A stretch of DNA of 64,000 bases, from the NCBI RefSeq assembly GCF_002428305.1, contig NZ_DIVJ01000010.1, positions 206,650 through 270,649 of the forward strand, given 5' to 3'. A program made the position numbers and the translations under genes. The stretch comes from Flavobacterium sp. UBA6135 (GTDB lineage Bacteria > Bacteroidota > Bacteroidia > Flavobacteriales > Flavobacteriaceae). The notes under the pieces were generated by a model. That model worked only from the letters and a program-made list of their open reading frames with translations, was not told the origin of the DNA and did not search any database. Every line of letters begins with the position of its first letter. Positions within the stretch are counted from its first letter, which is position 1. Of this stretch, positions 1-9,292 are shown in pieces.

Positions 1-64
1 ACAAGGTGCCGTTTCACAAACCATTCCTTTTGAAGTTAAAAAAAATGAACGAACACCAAGATAA
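1..64 (+). CDS. 3' end of an unidentified CDS
   Basis: Only the last 20 codons lie in the window, read in the second frame and ending at a TAA at 62-64 (C-terminal residues TIPFEVKKNERTPR). The fragment is too short to assign. It ends 16 bp before the ChaN-like gene on the same strand, so the two are probably cotranscribed. Confidence 0.5.
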   Translation, partial: QGAVSQTIPFEVKKNERTPR

Positions 65-80
65 TTAGAACCTATAACCC

Positions 81-950
81 ATGAAAAGCTATAACAGACT
101 CAGAATAGTACTTTTATTTTTAACCTTAAGTTGTTTTACCAATGTAGTAGGTCAAAACAAAATGCCATATCAATTATTTGATAAAAACGGCAAAAAGACC
201 ACCTATGAAAAGTTATTAAAAGCAGCTACAAAGACAGAGGTTTTGTTGTTTGGCGAATACCATGATAATTCTGTGGTACATTGGTTACAATTGGAAATCA
301 CCAAAGACTTGTCGGAAAAGAAAGCTTTGGTTTTAGGTGCCGAAATGATAGAAGCCGATAATCAAAAACAGTTGAATCAGTATTTGCAAGGTGAAATAAA
401 TCAAAAAGCATTTGATACTTTGGCCCGACTTTGGTCCAATTATAAAACAGATTACAAACCTTTGGTTGATTTTGCTAAGGAGCAAAAAATTCCGTTTGTA
501 GCAACTAACATTCCCAGACGTTATGCCAGTATGGTTTTTAAGAATGATTTTGCAGCTCTTGACCCATTGACCGACGAAGAGAAAACATGGATAGCTCCTT
601 TGCCCATTGCATTTGACATCAATTTGCCGGGTTATCAAAATATGTTGGAAATGATGGGCGGTCATGCCGGAGAAAAAATGCCAAAAGCTCAGGCCATAAA
701 AGATGCCACTATGGCTCATTTTATTATACAAAATTTAAAAAGCAATTCGCTTTTTATACATTATCACGGTACGTATCATAGTGATAATTTTGAAGGGATC
801 TATTGGTATTTAAAACGAGAAAACCCAAGTTTACAACTTGTAACGATTTCAACGGTTACACAAAAAGATATTACCAAGCTTGAAAAAGAAAACCACAATA
901 AAGCTGACTTTATTCTTGTTATTGATGAGGATGTGACTAAGACCTATTAA
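81..950 (+). CDS. ChaN-family haem-binding (DUF399) exported protein
   Basis: The 289-residue product has an N-terminal signal sequence (about residues 1-25, ending VVGQ) and then the ChaN/Cofac_haem_bdg fold. The hallmark GEYHDN motif is at residues 58-63, with a further His at 67 and a conserved GTYH motif late in the protein. ChaN relatives bind haem at the cell surface or in the periplasm and are linked to iron uptake. A Cys near residue 18 could be a lipobox, but the AxQ-like cleavage site downstream fits a type I signal equally well. The gene follows an unidentified CDS by 16 bp and precedes the sdh promoter. Family assignment is firm; the role in haem uptake comes from family knowledge. 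Confidence 0.85.
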   Translation: MKSYNRLRIVLLFLTLSCFTNVVGQNKMPYQLFDKNGKKTTYEKLLKAATKTEVLLFGEYHDNSVVHWLQLEITKDLSEKKALVLGAEMIEADNQKQLNQYLQGEINQKAFDTLARLWSNYKTDYKPLVDFAKEQKIPFVATNIPRRYASMVFKNDFAALDPLTDEEKTWIAPLPIAFDINLPGYQNMLEMMGGHAGEKMPKAQAIKDATMAHFIIQNLKSNSLFIHYHGTYHSDNFEGIYWYLKRENPSLQLVTISTVTQKDITKLEKENHNKADFILVIDEDVTKTY

Positions 951-1185
951 AATTTAGTTTAATCAATGCAAAACTGGTTTTAAATGGAGCTACTTTTTTT
1001 AGTTGCAACACTAGTGCGTTACAAGTTCTATTTTTGCTGCCAATTCATTAATTTTAAAAGAATTACTAGTTTTTAAGGCCCTACAAATGGTTCTTTTTTT
1101 TGTATAGATTTTTACAAAAACCCATTTTAAAATCTAAACACTTGTTAATCCTTCTTTAAAATCACTTTAAATTAGAACGAAAAGG

Positions 1186-1216
1186 TTGTAGTTATTTCCA
1201 AATAGCTGTAAATTTG
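1186..1216 (+). promoter_or_regulatory. Bacteroidetes-type promoter of the sdhCAB operon
   Basis: A TTG at 1186-1188 and TAAATTTG at 1209-1216 match the -33 and -7 elements (TTG, TAnnTTTG) used by the primary sigma factor of Bacteroidetes, with 20 bp between them. Transcription would start near 1222, about 30 bp before the sdhC ATG. Confidence 0.7.
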
Positions 1217-1252
1217 TGTGCAATTTTTAAAAATTTATTTTACACAAACATT

Positions 1253-2146
1253 ATGGCAAAATCGGCACTTTTGAAGTCTTCCATTGCAAAAAAGTATTGG
1301 ATGGCTCTTACGGGTTTATTTTTATGCTTGTTTTTAGTAGGTCATTTGGCCGGAAATCTTCAACTTATTTTCGGAACTCCTTTGCAATTCAATGAATATG
1401 CATTGTTTATGACCACTAATCCTGCGGTAAAAATTCTATCTTATGTTACCTACATTTCCATCCTTTTTCACGTTATTGATGGATTTCTGTTAACCATTCA
1501 AAACAGAAAAGCACGACCGGTTGGTTATGCAAAAACTAATCCCAAAGCAAACAGTAGTTTCTCTTCCAGAAACATGGCCGTTTTGGGAACTTTGGTGTTA
1601 ATTTTTATTGCCACACACATGACAAACTTTTGGGCAAAAATGCATTTTGACAAAAAAATGCCTTTGATGATTCAACCTATTGAACCAGCTCCCGGTATGA
1701 AAGCAGATTATTATGTTGGTAGAAGCATAGGACAGTTTTATCCTGTTGATCAAGTTAAATTGCCAGACGAGCCTGCTCCAATGGATGGAGTAATTCCAAA
1801 ACAACTAGAAGTTAGAAATGGAACAGATATATACAATGTTAATGCAAATGTTAAGGTTGGAGAATTGTATAAAGACTTACACAAAATCACAATGGATTTT
1901 TTCAAAAGTAAAGAAAAACTTTTTGGAGTAATTCCAAACGAAGGTTTGTTTTTTACCATTTTCTATGTGTTATCCATGGCTGTTTTAGGGTTTCATTTAT
2001 GGCACGGTTTCCAAAGTGCTTTTCAATCCTTGGGAGCAAATAGCCCAAAATGGACGCCAACGATTCATTTTATTGGAAAAGCATTTGCGGTTTTAGTTCC
2101 GTTTTTATTTGCTATTATTCCTTTATACATTCATTTTACTAAATAA
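1253..2146 (+). CDS. sdhC: Succinate dehydrogenase/fumarate reductase cytochrome b subunit (b558 type)
   Basis: This is the integral-membrane haem-b anchor that passes electrons between SdhAB and menaquinone. I start it at the ATG at 1253 (MAKSALLKSSIAKKYWMALTG) rather than the TTG at 1214, because family members begin at this point and the promoter -7 box covers the TTG. It has about five membrane segments: near the N-terminus (LTGLFLCLFLVGHLAGNL), then ILSYVTYISILFHVIDG, LGTLVLIFIATHMTN, FTIFYVLSMAVLGFHLWHG and a last one at the C-terminus. His residues inside these segments are the likely haem ligands. The gene is first in a tight sdhC-sdhA-sdhB operon (18 and 8 bp gaps), the usual order in Bacteroidetes. 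Confidence 0.95.
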   Translation: MAKSALLKSSIAKKYWMALTGLFLCLFLVGHLAGNLQLIFGTPLQFNEYALFMTTNPAVKILSYVTYISILFHVIDGFLLTIQNRKARPVGYAKTNPKANSSFSSRNMAVLGTLVLIFIATHMTNFWAKMHFDKKMPLMIQPIEPAPGMKADYYVGRSIGQFYPVDQVKLPDEPAPMDGVIPKQLEVRNGTDIYNVNANVKVGELYKDLHKITMDFFKSKEKLFGVIPNEGLFFTIFYVLSMAVLGFHLWHGFQSAFQSLGANSPKWTPTIHFIGKAFAVLVPFLFAIIPLYIHFTK

Positions 2147-2164
2147 TCAACATCAGAATATATT

Positions 2165-4174
2165 ATGAAGTTAGATTCAAAAATACCGGAAGGTCCAGTT
2201 GGTCAAAAGTGGACAAACCACAAAAATCATTTAAAGTTAGTTGCACCTAATAACCGTCCGAAAATTGACATTATTGTAGTGGGAACCGGTTTGGCCGGAG
2301 CTTCTGCTGCCGCTTCTTTTGGAGAAATGGGTTATAATGTAAGTGCGTTTTGTTTTCAAGATTCACCTCGTAGAGCTCACTCTATTGCGGCTCAAGGTGG
2401 AATTAATGCCGCTAAAAATTATCAAAATGATGGGGATAGTGTGTACCGTCTTTTTTATGATACCATAAAAGGAGGCGATTACCGTGCTCGTGAAGCCAAC
2501 GTTCATCGTTTAGCCGAAGTTTCAGGTAGCATCATCGACCAATGTGTGGCTCAAGGTGTTCCTTTTGCTCGCGAATATGGCGGGATGTTAGACAACCGTT
2601 CTTTTGGAGGAACGCAAGTGCAACGTACGTTTTATGCTGCTGGTCAAACAGGACAACAATTATTATTAGGTGCTTATTCCGCTTTATCAAGACAAATCGG
2701 ATTAGGTCGTGTGAAAATGTACAACCGTCACGAAATGTTAGAATTGGTAAAAGTAGACGGAAAAGCTCGCGGAATTATTGCCAGAAACCTAATCACAGGT
2801 GAATTAGAAAGACATTCAGCTCACGCTGTAGTTATAGCTTCGGGAGGTTATGGAAATGTTTATTTCCTTTCAACCAATGCCATGGGAAGTAATGTTACTG
2901 CTTCATGGAAAATCCATAAACAAGGAGCGTTATTTGCCAATCCATGTTTCGTTCAAATTCACCCAACGTGTATTCCGGTTCACGGAACCAATCAGTCGAA
3001 ATTAACGCTAATGTCTGAATCATTGCGTAATTCCGGTCGAATTTGGGTTCCTAAAAAGAAAGAAGATGCCGAAGCGATTCGTGCTGGAAAATTAAAACCA
3101 ACTCAAATAGCAGAAGAAGAAAGAGATTATTTCTTGGAAAGAAGATATCCTGCTTTTGGAAACTTAGTGCCTCGTGACGTAGCTTCCAGAGCCGCTAAAG
3201 AGCGTTGTGATGCCGGTTACGGAATTGAAGCAAATGACACCAATGAAGGGGTTTACCTTGATTTCTCGACAGAAATTAAAAGCAAAGGAAAGCAAGCCGC
3301 TTATGCTCAAGGAAATCACAATCCTTCTGAAGAAGAAATCATCAAATTAGGTAAAAAATGGTTGGAAGAAAAGTACGGAAACTTATTCACCATGTACCAA
3401 AAAATTACCGATGAAAATCCATACGAAACCCCAATGAAAATTTATCCTGCTGTGCATTATACGATGGGTGGCGTTTGGGTTGATTATAATTTGATGTCAA
3501 CTATTCCAGGTTGTTTTGTGGCGGGAGAAGCCAATTTCTCTGATCACGGAGCCAACCGTTTAGGTGCTTCTGCTTTAATGCAAGGTTTAGCCGATGGATA
3601 TTTCGTATTACCCTATACCGTTTCTAACTATTTAGCAGACGAAATCAGAACCGGAAAAATTTCGACTGATTTACCTGAATTTGCTGAAGCAGAATCCAAT
3701 GTAAAATCGCAGATCGATAAATTTTTAAACAATAACGGTTCTAAAACTGTTGACCATTTCCACAAACGTTTAGGTTTAATCATGTGGAATAAAGTAGGAA
3801 TGGGAAGAAACGAACAAGGTTTAAAACAAGCCATTTCAGAAATTGCTCAACTAAAAGAAGAATTCTACAGCGATGTGTATGTTCCCGGAACTTCAGACGA
3901 ATTAAACCCTGAATTAGAAAAAGCTCTTCGTGTAGCCGATTTTATTGAATTGGGACAATTAATGGCAATGGATGCCTTGCAACGTAACGAATCATGTGGG
4001 GGTCACTTCCGAGAAGAATACCAAGATGCAGAAGGTGAAACCTTACGTGACGACGAAAACTTTAAATTTGTGGGAGCTTGGGAATACAAAGGTTCAGACA
4101 TTTCAAAAGCCGTATTACACAAAGAAGAATTGAAATACGAAGAGATTAAAATTGCAGCTCGTAATTATAAATAA
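2165..4174 (+). CDS. sdhA: Succinate dehydrogenase/fumarate reductase flavoprotein subunit
   Basis: The 669-residue catalytic subunit oxidises succinate (or reduces fumarate) in the TCA cycle and respiratory chain. The Rossmann FAD motif GTGLAG is at residues 40-45. The AHSIAAQGG segment follows, and its His72 sits where FAD is covalently attached in this family. The active-site segment HGANRLGASALMQG lies in the second half. Length and the C-terminal helical domain fit the Bacteroidetes/epsilon type (about 640-670 residues). It sits between the cytochrome b and iron-sulfur subunit genes. Confidence 0.97.
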   Translation: MKLDSKIPEGPVGQKWTNHKNHLKLVAPNNRPKIDIIVVGTGLAGASAAASFGEMGYNVSAFCFQDSPRRAHSIAAQGGINAAKNYQNDGDSVYRLFYDTIKGGDYRAREANVHRLAEVSGSIIDQCVAQGVPFAREYGGMLDNRSFGGTQVQRTFYAAGQTGQQLLLGAYSALSRQIGLGRVKMYNRHEMLELVKVDGKARGIIARNLITGELERHSAHAVVIASGGYGNVYFLSTNAMGSNVTASWKIHKQGALFANPCFVQIHPTCIPVHGTNQSKLTLMSESLRNSGRIWVPKKKEDAEAIRAGKLKPTQIAEEERDYFLERRYPAFGNLVPRDVASRAAKERCDAGYGIEANDTNEGVYLDFSTEIKSKGKQAAYAQGNHNPSEEEIIKLGKKWLEEKYGNLFTMYQKITDENPYETPMKIYPAVHYTMGGVWVDYNLMSTIPGCFVAGEANFSDHGANRLGASALMQGLADGYFVLPYTVSNYLADEIRTGKISTDLPEFAEAESNVKSQIDKFLNNNGSKTVDHFHKRLGLIMWNKVGMGRNEQGLKQAISEIAQLKEEFYSDVYVPGTSDELNPELEKALRVADFIELGQLMAMDALQRNESCGGHFREEYQDAEGETLRDDENFKFVGAWEYKGSDISKAVLHKEELKYEEIKIAARNYK

Positions 4175-4182
4175 TTAGCATT

Positions 4183-4941
4183 ATGTCAACAGCAAAAAAT
4201 ATAAATATTACCCTGAAAATTTGGCGTCAAAAGAACACCAAAACAAAAGGTGGAATCGAAACTTACAAACTAGATAATGTTTCAACAGCCAGTTCGTTTT
4301 TGGAAATGTTAGACCAATTAAATGAGCAATTAGTCAATGACAGAAAAGAACCTGTTGCGTTCGATCACGACTGTCGTGAAGGAATCTGCGGAAGCTGTTC
4401 GTTATACATCAACGGACGTGCTCACGGACCGGATACCGGCATCACCACCTGTCAATTGCACATGCGAATGTTCAACGATGGCGATACCATTTACGTTGAA
4501 CCTTGGAGGAGCAAAGCCTTCCCGGTAATCAAAGATTTAGTGGTAGACAGAAGTGCATTTGACCGAATTCAACAAGCTGGTGGATTCGTTTCTGTAAATA
4601 CATCCGGAAAAACCATTGATGCCAACTCACTTCCTGTGCCAAAAGACGATGCAGACAAAGCTTTTATGGCGGCGGCTTGTATTGGTTGCGGAGCTTGTGT
4701 GGCGACTTGTAAAAACGGTTCAGCCATGTTATTTGTTGGAGCGAAAGTATCACAGTATGCGTTGTTACCACAAGGAAAAGTAGAAGCAACTGAGCGTGTT
4801 CTAAACATGGTTCGTCAAATGGACGAAGAAGGTTTCGGAAACTGTACCAATACCGGTGCTTGTGAAGTGGAATGTCCAAAAGGCATTTCCCTAGAAAATA
4901 TTGCCCGTATGAACAGAGAATATTTGAAAGCAAGTTTGTAA
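4183..4941 (+). CDS. sdhB: Succinate dehydrogenase/fumarate reductase iron-sulfur subunit
   Basis: The 252-residue subunit carries electrons from FAD to the membrane anchor. Visible ligand clusters are the plant-type [2Fe-2S] motif CREGICGSC with a downstream C, the motif CIGCGACVATC for the second cluster, and CTNTGACEVECPKG for the third. It is the last gene of the sdh operon, 8 bp after sdhA, and is followed by a strong intrinsic terminator. Confidence 0.97.
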   Translation: MSTAKNINITLKIWRQKNTKTKGGIETYKLDNVSTASSFLEMLDQLNEQLVNDRKEPVAFDHDCREGICGSCSLYINGRAHGPDTGITTCQLHMRMFNDGDTIYVEPWRSKAFPVIKDLVVDRSAFDRIQQAGGFVSVNTSGKTIDANSLPVPKDDADKAFMAAACIGCGACVATCKNGSAMLFVGAKVSQYALLPQGKVEATERVLNMVRQMDEEGFGNCTNTGACEVECPKGISLENIARMNREYLKASL

Positions 4942-4966
4942 AATTTACGTTTTTTTTTAAATAATA

Positions 4967-4999
4967 AAAGCATTCAGCAGTAGTTGAATGCTTTTTTTT
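4967..4999 (+). terminator. Intrinsic terminator of the sdhCAB operon
   Basis: AAAGCATTCA (4967-4976) pairs perfectly with TGAATGCTTT (4985-4994) around an 8-nt loop and runs into a T-tract. The ATG at 4988 lies inside this hairpin, which argues against using it as the start of the next gene. Confidence 0.9.
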
Positions 5000-5020
5000 A
5001 TATTTGATAAAACGATTCTA

Positions 5021-7807
5021 ATGAAATTCTATAAAATAATTTTTGTCTTATTTATTTCTCAAATAACATTTGGTCAAAACTACCAACACTACGTCAACCC
5101 CTTCATCGGAACCGGCGGAACCGGACATACATTCCCTGGAGCCACCGTGCCATACGGAATGGTGCAACTTTCCCCAGACACCCGCATCGACGGTAGTTGG
5201 GAAGGCTGTTCCGGTTATCATTATTCTGATAATCGCATTTATGGCTTCTCACATACTCATCTCAACGGAACAGGCGTTTCTGATTATGGCGATATTTTGT
5301 TAATGCCCACGATGGGCGAACCGTCCTTTGACAACAAAATTTATTCCTCCACTTTTTCACATAAAAATGAAAAAGCTTCTGCCGGATTTTATTCCGTTAA
5401 ATTAGATAAACATAACATCGATGTTCGATTAACAACATCCACAAGAGTTGGTTTTCATGAATATACCTTCAATGAAAGCGGTCAAGCCAACATCATTTTA
5501 GATTTAAATCATCGGGATAAATTATTGGAAGGTGAAATTAGAGTAATAGATGATAAAACCATTGAAGTATTAAGACGAAGTGAAGCATGGGCTCGTGACC
5601 AACATGTTTATGCCAGAATTGAATTTAATGTTCCTTTAAAAATAAACAAAGAAAAAACCATTTTTAAAGGAATAAAAGGTGATTATCACGGAACCGAGTT
5701 GGCAATTAGTTTCTCTAAAAAAGTCAAAAAAGGTGACAAGATACTTGTAAAAGTAGCCCTTTCACCCACAGGACATAGTGGAGCACAACTCAACAGCACC
5801 GAAATTCCACATTGGGACTTCAATAAAGTTAAAAAAGCGGCAGAAGAATTATGGAACAAAGAACTCTCCAAAATAGAAGTCACCTCTAATGATAAAAATA
5901 AACTCACTATTTTCTACACCGCTTTGTATCATACGATGATGCAACCCAACATCGCTCAAGATTTAGACGGAAAATACCGAGGTCGCGACAACAAAATTCA
6001 CCAAGCGGAAGGATTTGATTATTACACCGTTTTTTCCCTTTGGGACACCTTTCGAGCTGCTCATCCGCTGTATACCTTAATTGATAAAAAACGAACCTCA
6101 GATTACATCAACACCTTTATAAAACAATATGAACAAGGCGGTCGCTTACCCGTTTGGGAATTGGCTTCCAACGAAACCGATTGTATGATTGGCTATCATT
6201 CTGTTTCTGTGATTGCCGATGCAATGGTAAAAGGTATAAAAGGTTTTGATTATGAAAAAGCCTATGAAGCCGCCAAACATTCCGCTATGCTCGATCATTT
6301 AGGATTGGATGCTTACAAAAAGCAAGGTTTTATTTCGATTGATGATGAACACGAAAGTGTTTCCAAAACATTAGAATATGCCTATGACGATTGGTGTATC
6401 GCTCAGATGGCCGAATTACTTGGTAAAAAAGAAGATTATCAGTATTTTATGCTTCGTTCTCAAAATTGGAAAAATCTCTTTAATTGGGAAACCGGATTCA
6501 TCCAACCCAAAAAAAATGGTGGTTGGGATAAACCTTTTGACCCCAAAGAAGTGAACAACAATTACACCGAAGCCAACGGATGGCAATACACGTTTTTTGT
6601 GCCGCAAGACATTCCGGGAATGATTGAAGCAATGGGCGGCGAAGCCAAATTTGAAGCCAAATTAGATGAAATGTTTAATTCTGTCAGTGAAACGTCCGGT
6701 CGTCATCAAGTGGATATCACCGGTTTAATCGGTCAGTATGCTCACGGAAATGAACCAAGTCATCATGTAGCGTATTTGTACAATTATGTGAACAAACCGG
6801 AAAAGACAAAAGAAAAAGTACATTTCATTTTAGAGAATTTCTATAAAAACGACCCCGACGGTTTAATTGGCAATGAAGATTGCGGCCAAATGAGTGCGTG
6901 GTATGTGTTGAGTTCGATGGGAATTTATAATGTAACACCGGGACAACCTTTTTGGACGACTACTGAGCCTTATTTTGAAAAAATGAAAGTGAATTTTGAG
7001 GATGGGACTTCTAGAAGTATTGATAAATTAACCAAAGATGATATGTTTGGATTGAATTTAAAAGAAATGCCAGACAAAGATTATTTTGTTAGGAATCTAT
7101 CTGTAATTCCGGTTATTGAGGCTGACAGTAAGGCTTTCCTAGATAAAACAGTAATTTCATTTATTTCTCAAAATAAAGAAGTTGAATTTTTTTACAGTTT
7201 GAACGGAAGTCCTTTTAAAATGGCTGATACTACAACTTTAACTCTTGATAAAACAACAGAAGTAAAACTTTATACAGAAGATGGTTATGGTCAAAAAAGC
7301 AATACCATCTCCGCCACTTTCTTCAAAAAACCAAACAATTTCACCATCGACATCAAATCAACTTACAATCCGCAATACCACGCCGGTGGTCCGGAAGGTT
7401 TGATTGACGGTATTTTTGGTACCGAAAACTGGCGAAAAGGCGATTGGCAAGGGTATCAATCGCAAGATTTTGAAGCGGTGATTGATATGCAATCCGCCCG
7501 TGAAATCAATCAAATTACCGCCAATTTTCTGCAAGATACCCGTTCGTGGATTTTGATGCCCACCAAAGTGGACTACTATATTTCAGATGATAATGTGAAT
7601 TTTACGCTTTTTGACACACAAAACAACACGATTGACCCGAAAGATTACAATTCCATCATCAAAGGATTTGAAAGTAAAAATAAGCTGATAAATGCTCGAT
7701 ATGTAAAAATCATTGCCACCAACTTCGGTAAATTACCCGAATGGCACCAAGGTTTTCCGTATGATGGTGAAGCGTTTATTTTTATTGATGAGATAACAAT
7801 AAAATAA
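5021..7807 (+). CDS. GH92 family alpha-1,2-mannosidase with C-terminal discoidin-like domain
   Basis: The 928-residue secreted glycosidase starts at the ATG at 5021, giving a clear signal peptide (MKFYKIIFVLFISQITFGQ); an upstream ATG lies in the sdh terminator. The N-terminus carries the GH92 signature NPFIGTGGTGHTFPGA followed by VPYGMVQLSPD. The (alpha/alpha)6 barrel contains the usual GNEDCGQMSAWYV segment with its acidic catalytic candidates. After residue ~780 there is an F5/8 type C (discoidin) carbohydrate-binding domain, recognisable from YHAGGPEGLIDG and the spacing to LMPTKVDYYIS. GH92 enzymes are calcium-dependent exo-mannosidases acting on N-glycan or yeast mannan. No PUL-type susC/susD pair is next to it, so substrate scope is open. 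Confidence 0.93.
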   Translation: MKFYKIIFVLFISQITFGQNYQHYVNPFIGTGGTGHTFPGATVPYGMVQLSPDTRIDGSWEGCSGYHYSDNRIYGFSHTHLNGTGVSDYGDILLMPTMGEPSFDNKIYSSTFSHKNEKASAGFYSVKLDKHNIDVRLTTSTRVGFHEYTFNESGQANIILDLNHRDKLLEGEIRVIDDKTIEVLRRSEAWARDQHVYARIEFNVPLKINKEKTIFKGIKGDYHGTELAISFSKKVKKGDKILVKVALSPTGHSGAQLNSTEIPHWDFNKVKKAAEELWNKELSKIEVTSNDKNKLTIFYTALYHTMMQPNIAQDLDGKYRGRDNKIHQAEGFDYYTVFSLWDTFRAAHPLYTLIDKKRTSDYINTFIKQYEQGGRLPVWELASNETDCMIGYHSVSVIADAMVKGIKGFDYEKAYEAAKHSAMLDHLGLDAYKKQGFISIDDEHESVSKTLEYAYDDWCIAQMAELLGKKEDYQYFMLRSQNWKNLFNWETGFIQPKKNGGWDKPFDPKEVNNNYTEANGWQYTFFVPQDIPGMIEAMGGEAKFEAKLDEMFNSVSETSGRHQVDITGLIGQYAHGNEPSHHVAYLYNYVNKPEKTKEKVHFILENFYKNDPDGLIGNEDCGQMSAWYVLSSMGIYNVTPGQPFWTTTEPYFEKMKVNFEDGTSRSIDKLTKDDMFGLNLKEMPDKDYFVRNLSVIPVIEADSKAFLDKTVISFISQNKEVEFFYSLNGSPFKMADTTTLTLDKTTEVKLYTEDGYGQKSNTISATFFKKPNNFTIDIKSTYNPQYHAGGPEGLIDGIFGTENWRKGDWQGYQSQDFEAVIDMQSAREINQITANFLQDTRSWILMPTKVDYYISDDNVNFTLFDTQNNTIDPKDYNSIIKGFESKNKLINARYVKIIATNFGKLPEWHQGFPYDGEAFIFIDEITIK

Positions 7808-7873
7808 ATTAACAACATTACAACATTTCAAATAATTCCCTATCTTTATGAACTACTGAACTAGTTTATATCT

Positions 7874-9289
7874 ATGGAAATTTTTCATATAAGTGCAGAA
7901 TGTTATCCTGTTGCAAAGGTTGGCGGTTTGGCTGACGTTGTGGGTGCCTTGCCAAAATATCTCAATAAACTCGGTCATACTGCCAAAGTTGTGGTGCCGG
8001 GCTATGACAACAAATTCACCAATGAAAACGAATTTGATACTGTACATAAAGGTTTATTGAAATTAGGGTGGTTTCAGTTTTCGTACACTATTATGAGAGA
8101 AAAAACCAATAAATTAGGTTTTCAATTGTATGTTATTGCCATTCCGGAACTTTTTGACCGACCCAATGTTTATTCGTATGAAGATGATACGGAACGGTTT
8201 ACCGCTTTTCAAATCGCTTTTTTAAATTGGCTCACCGAAACAGATCAGAAACCGGATGTTATTCATTGTCATGATCATCATACGGGATTAATTCCGTTTA
8301 TGGTTCAGTTTTGTTTCAATTACCAAGATTTAAAACATACTCCAACGGTTTTAACGATTCATAATGGTCAATATCAAGGTTGGTTTGGATTTGACAGAAT
8401 ACATTATATCCCTGATTTTGAAAGAGGAAAAATGGGATTTTTAGAATGGGGAGGCATTATCAATCCTTTGGCTTCGGGCATTAAATGTGCTTGGAAAGTT
8501 ACCACTGTTTCGCCAAGTTATTTGGATGAAATTAGTGAAAACGCCAATGGTTTGGAACATTTACTGCGTTTTGAACGTTATAAATCACTTGGAATTTTAA
8601 ACGGCATTGACACTGATGTTTGGAATACCCAAACGGATGAAATGCTTCAAACCAATTATACGATTAAAGGTTTTAAAAAAGGCAAAGAAGCCAACAAAGC
8701 CTTTTTATGTGAACAGTTTAATTTAGATCCAAAATTACCTTTATTTACCTTTATTGGTCGTTTGGTTGGAGAAAAAGGAGCTGATTTGCTACCTCAAATT
8801 TGTAGTGTAGCTTTAAATGAATTTCATCAAAAATTAAATATTTTGATTTTAGGTTCCGGAGACCCAAATGTTGAACGAGGTTTGCAAAGCCTACAAAATT
8901 TCTATCACGGAAATTATAATGCCTATATCGGATATAATGAAAAATTGGCTCACATCATTTATGCCGGAGCTGATTTTCTGTTAATGCCTTCACGAGTAGA
9001 ACCTTGCGGATTGAATCAAATGTATGCGTTGCGTTATGGCACGATTCCCATTGTTCGAAGAACCGGCGGTTTAAAAGATACCGTTTTAGACATTGGTGAT
9101 GGTGGTTTTGGAATTTGTCATAATGAAACCAGTGTTTTTGATGTGACGCATTCCATGTATCGGGCCATTGTTTTATATGAAGCTACCAAATCATTTGATG
9201 CGGTTAGAAAAACCTGTATGCAAATTGACCATTCATGGGATAAAGTTGCAGAAGAATATAGTACTGTTTACCAATCGTTAATACAATAG
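7874..9289 (+). CDS. glgA: Glycogen synthase (ADP-glucose type, GT5)
   Basis: The 471-residue enzyme transfers glucose from ADP-glucose to the growing alpha-1,4-glucan. The ADP-glucose-binding motif KVGGLADV is at residues 15-22, and the C-terminal EPCGLNQMYALRYG block, followed by RRTGGLKDTV, carries the catalytic Glu of GT-B starch/glycogen synthases. The start at 7874 places the KXGGL motif at the usual distance from the N-terminus. It is 3 bp upstream of glgC, forming a two-gene glycogen operon. A TATCTTTA box at 7841-7848 may be its -7 element. Confidence 0.96.
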   Translation: MEIFHISAECYPVAKVGGLADVVGALPKYLNKLGHTAKVVVPGYDNKFTNENEFDTVHKGLLKLGWFQFSYTIMREKTNKLGFQLYVIAIPELFDRPNVYSYEDDTERFTAFQIAFLNWLTETDQKPDVIHCHDHHTGLIPFMVQFCFNYQDLKHTPTVLTIHNGQYQGWFGFDRIHYIPDFERGKMGFLEWGGIINPLASGIKCAWKVTTVSPSYLDEISENANGLEHLLRFERYKSLGILNGIDTDVWNTQTDEMLQTNYTIKGFKKGKEANKAFLCEQFNLDPKLPLFTFIGRLVGEKGADLLPQICSVALNEFHQKLNILILGSGDPNVERGLQSLQNFYHGNYNAYIGYNEKLAHIIYAGADFLLMPSRVEPCGLNQMYALRYGTIPIVRRTGGLKDTVLDIGDGGFGICHNETSVFDVTHSMYRAIVLYEATKSFDAVRKTCMQIDHSWDKVAEEYSTVYQSLIQ

Positions 9290-9292
9290 AAT

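Noticed and set aside
333..731. 132-codon minus-strand frame inside the ChaN-like gene
   Set aside because: A shadow of the coding strand with low-complexity content and no start signals.
1214..1252. TTG at 1214 as the sdhC start
   Set aside because: The TTG overlaps the -7 box, and the family begins at the ATG at 1253.
4988..5020. Upstream ATG at 4988 as the GH92 start
   Set aside because: It lies inside the sdh terminator hairpin, and the ATG at 5021 gives a proper signal peptide.
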